Of a DNA stretch of 64,000 bases, positions 62,105-64,000 are shown one piece after another (position 1 is the stretch's first letter; the number at the start of each line of letters is the position of its first letter). Source of the stretch: Paraliobacillus salinarum. Its GTDB lineage: Bacteria > Bacillota > Bacilli > Bacillales > Amphibacillaceae. The notes beneath the pieces are model-generated. The model made no database searches, was not told where the DNA came from, and saw only the letters and a program-made list of their open reading frames with translations. The stretch is taken from positions 1 to 64,000 of the forward strand of contig NZ_JACEFA010000008.1 of the NCBI RefSeq assembly GCF_014083865.1. Direction: 5' to 3'. Both the position numbers and the translations under genes were made by a program.

Positions 62105-63253
62105 CTAACTTTTTTCTAATTGCTTCGCCTCATACGCCAGTCCTTTTTCCATTTCATTTAACACTTCTACGTCTTTTTCTTCTACTTGGGCATATCGTAT
62201 CGCTTGATACCCGTCTTTGGTTCCAATTTTACCAATTGCCCATGCTGCCGTACCCCGAATAACCGGGCGCGGATCTTCTTTCATTAATCGAATAAGCTCA
62301 GGAATAGCTGCTTCATCTCTATAATGTGCTAATGCGATGATCGCATTTCGTTGAATTGGCTTCTTCCCTCTCCATGAACCAGCCATTGATCCAAACCGTT
62401 CTTTAAATTCACGGTTTGAAATGGATAATAACGGAATTAATTCTGGCTTTACTAAATCAGGTTCCGGCTCTAATTCTGGATGTAGATGTGTATCAACCTG
62501 CTTATTTTTAGGACAAACAACTTGGCACGTATCAAATCCATACAATTGATTCCCCATGATTTCTCGATATTTATCAGGAAGAAAACCTTTTGTTTGTGTA
62601 ACAAAAGCGATACAATTTTGTGCGTTTAGCCGTCCTGGTTCAACTAAAGCTCCAGTAGGACAAGCATCCAAGCACTTGGTGCAATCACCACATCCATCAT
62701 CTACCGGTTCATCTGGCGGAAAAGGAATATTAGTGATCATTTCACCTAAATAAACATATGAACCAAATTCAGGTGTAATAATCATTGTATTTTTTCCACT
62801 AAACCCTATGCCTGCACGTTCAGCAACAGCTCGGTCAGATAGCTCCCCGGTGTCCACCATTGATCGATATTGGAATCCTGGAAATTTACTAGCAATGAAC
62901 GTACTAAGTTTATCAAGCTTATCATTTAAAACGTGGTGATAGTCCATTCCCCATGACGCACGACAAAAATTCCCTCTTCTCGCTCCTTTTTTACTTTTAG
63001 GAGGATTCTTCATTCGTGAAGGGTAAGCAACTGCGATGGCAATGATTGATTCTGCATCAGTTAAATGCAGTGCTGGTTCCGTACGTTCTTCAATCGTTCC
63101 TTTTTCAAATCCAGACTGAAAGCCATCATCTTGTTGTAGTTTTAATCGTGATTTCATCGCTGAAAATTCATTTGCTGCTGCAAAACCAATTTTATCAATT
63201 CCAATTGATTTACTATAAGCAATGATTTCATCTTTTAAATTTTGATAAGTCAT
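62105..63253 (-). CDS. queG: Epoxyqueuosine reductase QueG
   Basis: About 382 residues. Two [4Fe-4S] cysteine clusters (CGDCTKCLDACPTGAL; CQVVCPKNK), cobalamin-binding fold at the N-terminus, and a HEAT-like repeat tail (about 300-370). Last step of queuosine synthesis. ATG at 63253 follows AAGGTGA. Ends a block with the ABC-ATPase gene (10 bases apart). Confidence 0.95.
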   Translation of the reverse strand: MTYQNLKDEIIAYSKSIGIDKIGFAAANEFSAMKSRLKLQQDDGFQSGFEKGTIEERTEPALHLTDAESIIAIAVAYPSRMKNPPKSKKGARRGNFCRASWGMDYHHVLNDKLDKLSTFIASKFPGFQYRSMVDTGELSDRAVAERAGIGFSGKNTMIITPEFGSYVYLGEMITNIPFPPDEPVDDGCGDCTKCLDACPTGALVEPGRLNAQNCIAFVTQTKGFLPDKYREIMGNQLYGFDTCQVVCPKNKQVDTHLHPELEPEPDLVKPELIPLLSISNREFKERFGSMAGSWRGKKPIQRNAIIALAHYRDEAAIPELIRLMKEDPRPVIRGTAAWAIGKIGTKDGYQAIRYAQVEEKDVEVLNEMEKGLAYEAKQLEKS

Positions 63254-63263
63254 AAAAATCACC

Positions 63264-64000
63264 TTATTTCGTCTGTTGTTTAACATGAGCCGTTCGAATA
63301 CGATTTAATGCAGCTGCAATCTCAAATCGACGCGGTCGTGCTAGATCACCTGGATGCTGATTAGGGAAAGCAGAAAATGCCGCTAAACCTTTATTATTTA
63401 TCGTTTCTTCTATCTCATCTAATAATTGTTGTACTGTTTTTTCTTTTGTTAATCGATTCTGTTTATCAAGAAATTGAATGATTTCTGCAATCATATTCGT
63501 TTGTGACGTATCAACTAATTGTTCTACATTCGCTAAATCAATGTCTGTTTTGCCCATGATCACCGTGCGTAAGCCTTTTGCTTGAACTTTTACTTTATTC
63601 CCTTTTTTCGTTTGCAAGGTATTTGGAGAAAATATTCGTTGCGACACGGGACCAAAAGCATCTGACTTCGCTTCTAGTCTTTTGGCTGGGTATGATGTTG
63701 CGATTTTCTTTGCTTCACCAGTTACATTGTAAACATGATAATGATCTAACATAATAACATGATCTGCAACATCAAAATAGTCACCCGATCCTCCCATAAC
63801 AAGTAAAGTCGAGATCGATAATTCATTCTTCATTTGCTCTATTCTATCAATAAATGGAGTGATCGGCTCTTTGTCTTCATGCACTAGTGCCTGCATCCGT
63901 TGATCACGTATCATGAAATTTGTTGCACTAGTATCTTCATCAATTAATAATGTACTAGCTCCTGCTTCCATGGCTTCTATTACATTCGCGGCTTGAGAAG
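63264..64000 (-). CDS. ABC-class P-loop ATPase, C-terminal part (partial)
   Basis: The C-terminal 245 codons of a gene that continues past base 64000. There is no stop before the edge, and the first residues (SQAANVIEAMEAGASTLLIDEDTSATNFMIRD) agree with the Walker B region of COG3044-type ABC ATPases. The family is unexplored; the N-terminal half and start are not in the window. Upstream of queG on the same strand. Confidence 0.82.
   Translation of the reverse strand, partial: SQAANVIEAMEAGASTLLIDEDTSATNFMIRDQRMQALVHEDKEPITPFIDRIEQMKNELSISTLLVMGGSGDYFDVADHVIMLDHYHVYNVTGEAKKIATSYPAKRLEAKSDAFGPVSQRIFSPNTLQTKKGNKVKVQAKGLRTVIMGKTDIDLANVEQLVDTSQTNMIAEIIQFLDKQNRLTKEKTVQQLLDEIEETINNKGLAAFSAFPNQHPGDLARPRRFEIAAALNRIRTAHVKQQTK

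Noticed and set aside
1-64000. CRISPR arrays, rRNA or tRNA genes, prophage modules
   Set aside because: Reading both strands showed no regularly spaced repeats, no tRNA-like cloverleaf with CCA end, no rRNA blocks and no phage structural genes.

Overview
The window is chromosomal DNA of a low-GC, Gram-positive, endospore-forming member of the Bacillaceae, most likely a moderately halophilic or halotolerant genus of the Oceanobacillus/Virgibacillus type. Three things point there: spore genes (alpha/beta SASP, a gerA-type germination operon, spoVR, prkA-yhbH, a YhcN/YlaJ lipoprotein, YjcZ peptides), Bacillus-like gene order (prsA-yhaM-yhaN-yhaO-yhaP-yhaQ; yxkF-msmX; qoxABCD; prkA-yhbH), and two complete glycine-betaine-type ABC importers with acidic binding lipoproteins. 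I saw no rRNA, tRNA, CRISPR array or prophage. The genus is an inference and was not tested.

Layout. 1-177: the truncated end of an IS3/IS150-type insertion sequence. 202-5110: an opuA osmoprotectant importer with two binding-protein genes that are circular permutations of each other, divergent from a GbsR-family regulator. 5258-16522: a prsA/yha block (DUF3267-like protein, small membrane proteins, PrsA, an enlarged YhaM-like HD protein, a second GbsR-family regulator, the YhaN/YhaO SbcCD-like pair, the YhaQP exporter, YheA). 16676-18799: yxkF-like regulator and the multitask sugar ATPase msmX. 18842-29360: small zinc-ribbon protein, SASP, fumarase, a VanY-like carboxypeptidase, an IDEAL protein, an MFS pump, MneS-like and AzlCD transporters, a second methionine aminopeptidase, YjcZ, an SDR, a Cys/Met PLP enzyme and an alkyltransferase-like protein. 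29783-33582: the qoxABCD quinol oxidase. 33826-38951: a Zur-type zinc-binding lipoprotein gene and a gerKA-KC-KD-KB operon. 39105-42419: czcD-czrA zinc resistance, spoVR, and a rhodanese-like/CstR sulfur-stress pair. 42547-48968: M20 dipeptidase, luxS, spore lipoprotein, YhdB, sigI without rsgI, an anchored trypsin-like protease, a gene-poor stretch with tiny ORFs, and a beta-carbonic anhydrase. 49000-51000: a MurG-type glycosyltransferase with a small membrane protein and a lipoprotein. 51130-56538: M20 amidohydrolase, opuC importer and a divergent third GbsR-family regulator. 56585-64000: sirB, yhbH, prkA, trmL, an amidase-domain protein, queG and the start-truncated end of an ABC-class ATPase.

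Themes. Osmoprotection dominates: OpuA, OpuC and three GbsR-type regulators. Both opu/regulator intergenic regions share a similar 17-bp sequence; the opuA copy lies in a 24-bp palindrome and the opuC copy beside a 9-mer present four times. Metal homeostasis is the second theme (Zur-box promoter, CzcD/CzrA, MneS). The third is the spore and its quality control (PrkA, YhbH and SpoVR all in one window).

Most novel items: the permuted pair of betaine-binding proteins, the shared opu operator architecture, the orphan sigI, the tiny-ORF region at 47.7-48.25 kb, and the catalytically empty rhodanese controlled by a CstR-type promoter. All starts, promoters and operators were read by eye; nothing was searched against a database.
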